Assembly (NCBI GenBank): GCA_013433145.1
Contig: CM024178.1
Coordinates: 7,239,260 to 7,303,259, forward strand
Direction of reading: 5' to 3'
Length of the DNA stretch: 64,000 nt
Source: Ascaris suum
Lineage: Eukaryota; Nematoda; Chromadorea; Rhabditida; Ascarididae
Shown here: positions 63,773-64,000 of the stretch, one piece after another
Position numbering within the stretch: position 1 is the first letter of the stretch
How the letters are laid out: every line of letters begins with the position of its first letter
The notes under the pieces: model-generated
What the model was told of the DNA's origin: nothing
What the model saw: only the letters and a program-made list of their open reading frames with translations
Databases searched by the model: none
Translations under genes and position numbers: made by a program

Positions 63773-64000
63773 CTTCAATGATTCAGTGGGAAATCACCGC
63801 AGTAGAAAGAACATAGAAGGAGGAAGAGGACACTAGAAGGGACGTAAAAAGATGAAAGAGAATGAGCGTTAGTTTTAAGCATCGGACAAGTAAAACTGCA
63901 ACAGCCTTTCCAATGTACTATACCACCTAGTTTATAAGCCTCTCATCTCCAACTTGCCACCCCCTCTTCCTATGCAACAATAGCAGGCCTGATGACAGGT
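63773..64000. other. intron at the right edge of the window
   Basis: The exon at 63772 begins at a 3' splice site in phase 0, and in-frame reading upstream soon meets a stop. The remaining 228 bases are therefore intron of the scaffold gene, which continues beyond the window. Confidence 0.6.

Overview
This is a eukaryotic, AT-rich, intron-rich window, most likely from a nematode. The evidence is short exons (about 70-300 bp) split by AT-rich introns from under 200 to about 2,800 bp, T-rich/TTTCAG 3' splice sites, and a 3' splice site a few bases before the start codon of two genes, which is the layout of spliced-leader trans-splicing. The species cannot be named from the sequence alone. All four recognised protein genes lie on the minus strand, so their order of transcription runs from high to low coordinates.

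Layout, low to high coordinates. 2,004-4,048: a three-exon gene for mitochondrial ribosomal protein mL48 (184 aa). 6,285-10,232: a five-exon gene for the ESCRT-I subunit VPS37 (214 aa). 14,998-28,748: an 18-exon cullin-5 gene (770 aa resolved; the exon carrying the start codon is not certain, and a three-codon exon at 30,286-30,294 is a candidate). 28,749-34,420: no clear gene. 34,421-63,772 and beyond the right edge: the 3' 28 exons of a very large gene whose product has an array of spectrin-like helical repeats followed by six titin/kettin-type intracellular Ig domains and a short C-terminal tail. Its N-terminus lies outside the window. Exon phases were followed through all 50 introns. They agree everywhere except for one missing base in the exon at 46,357-46,463, and every 5' splice site is GT except one GC site.

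Functionally the genes are unrelated housekeeping and cytoskeletal genes: mitochondrial translation, endosomal sorting, ubiquitin ligation by a Cullin-RING ligase, and a muscle or cortical scaffold. Spacing of 2-6 kb between them gives no sign of a tight operon.

The non-coding DNA holds three long (AT)n microsatellites, seven C/G homopolymer runs of 14-23 bases, several purine-rich G tracts, a 32-bp minisatellite of seven units, a 20-bp minisatellite of five units, a 40-bp tandem duplication, a perfect 21-bp inverted repeat with a 5-base loop, and a tRNA-like element with pol III A and B boxes. I found no CRISPR array, rRNA gene, intact transposon or bacterial-type system, and nothing that amounts to a wholly new biological system. 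The items most worth a second look are the spectrin-plus-Ig architecture, its single-base frame break, the GC-AG intron and the perfect hairpin.
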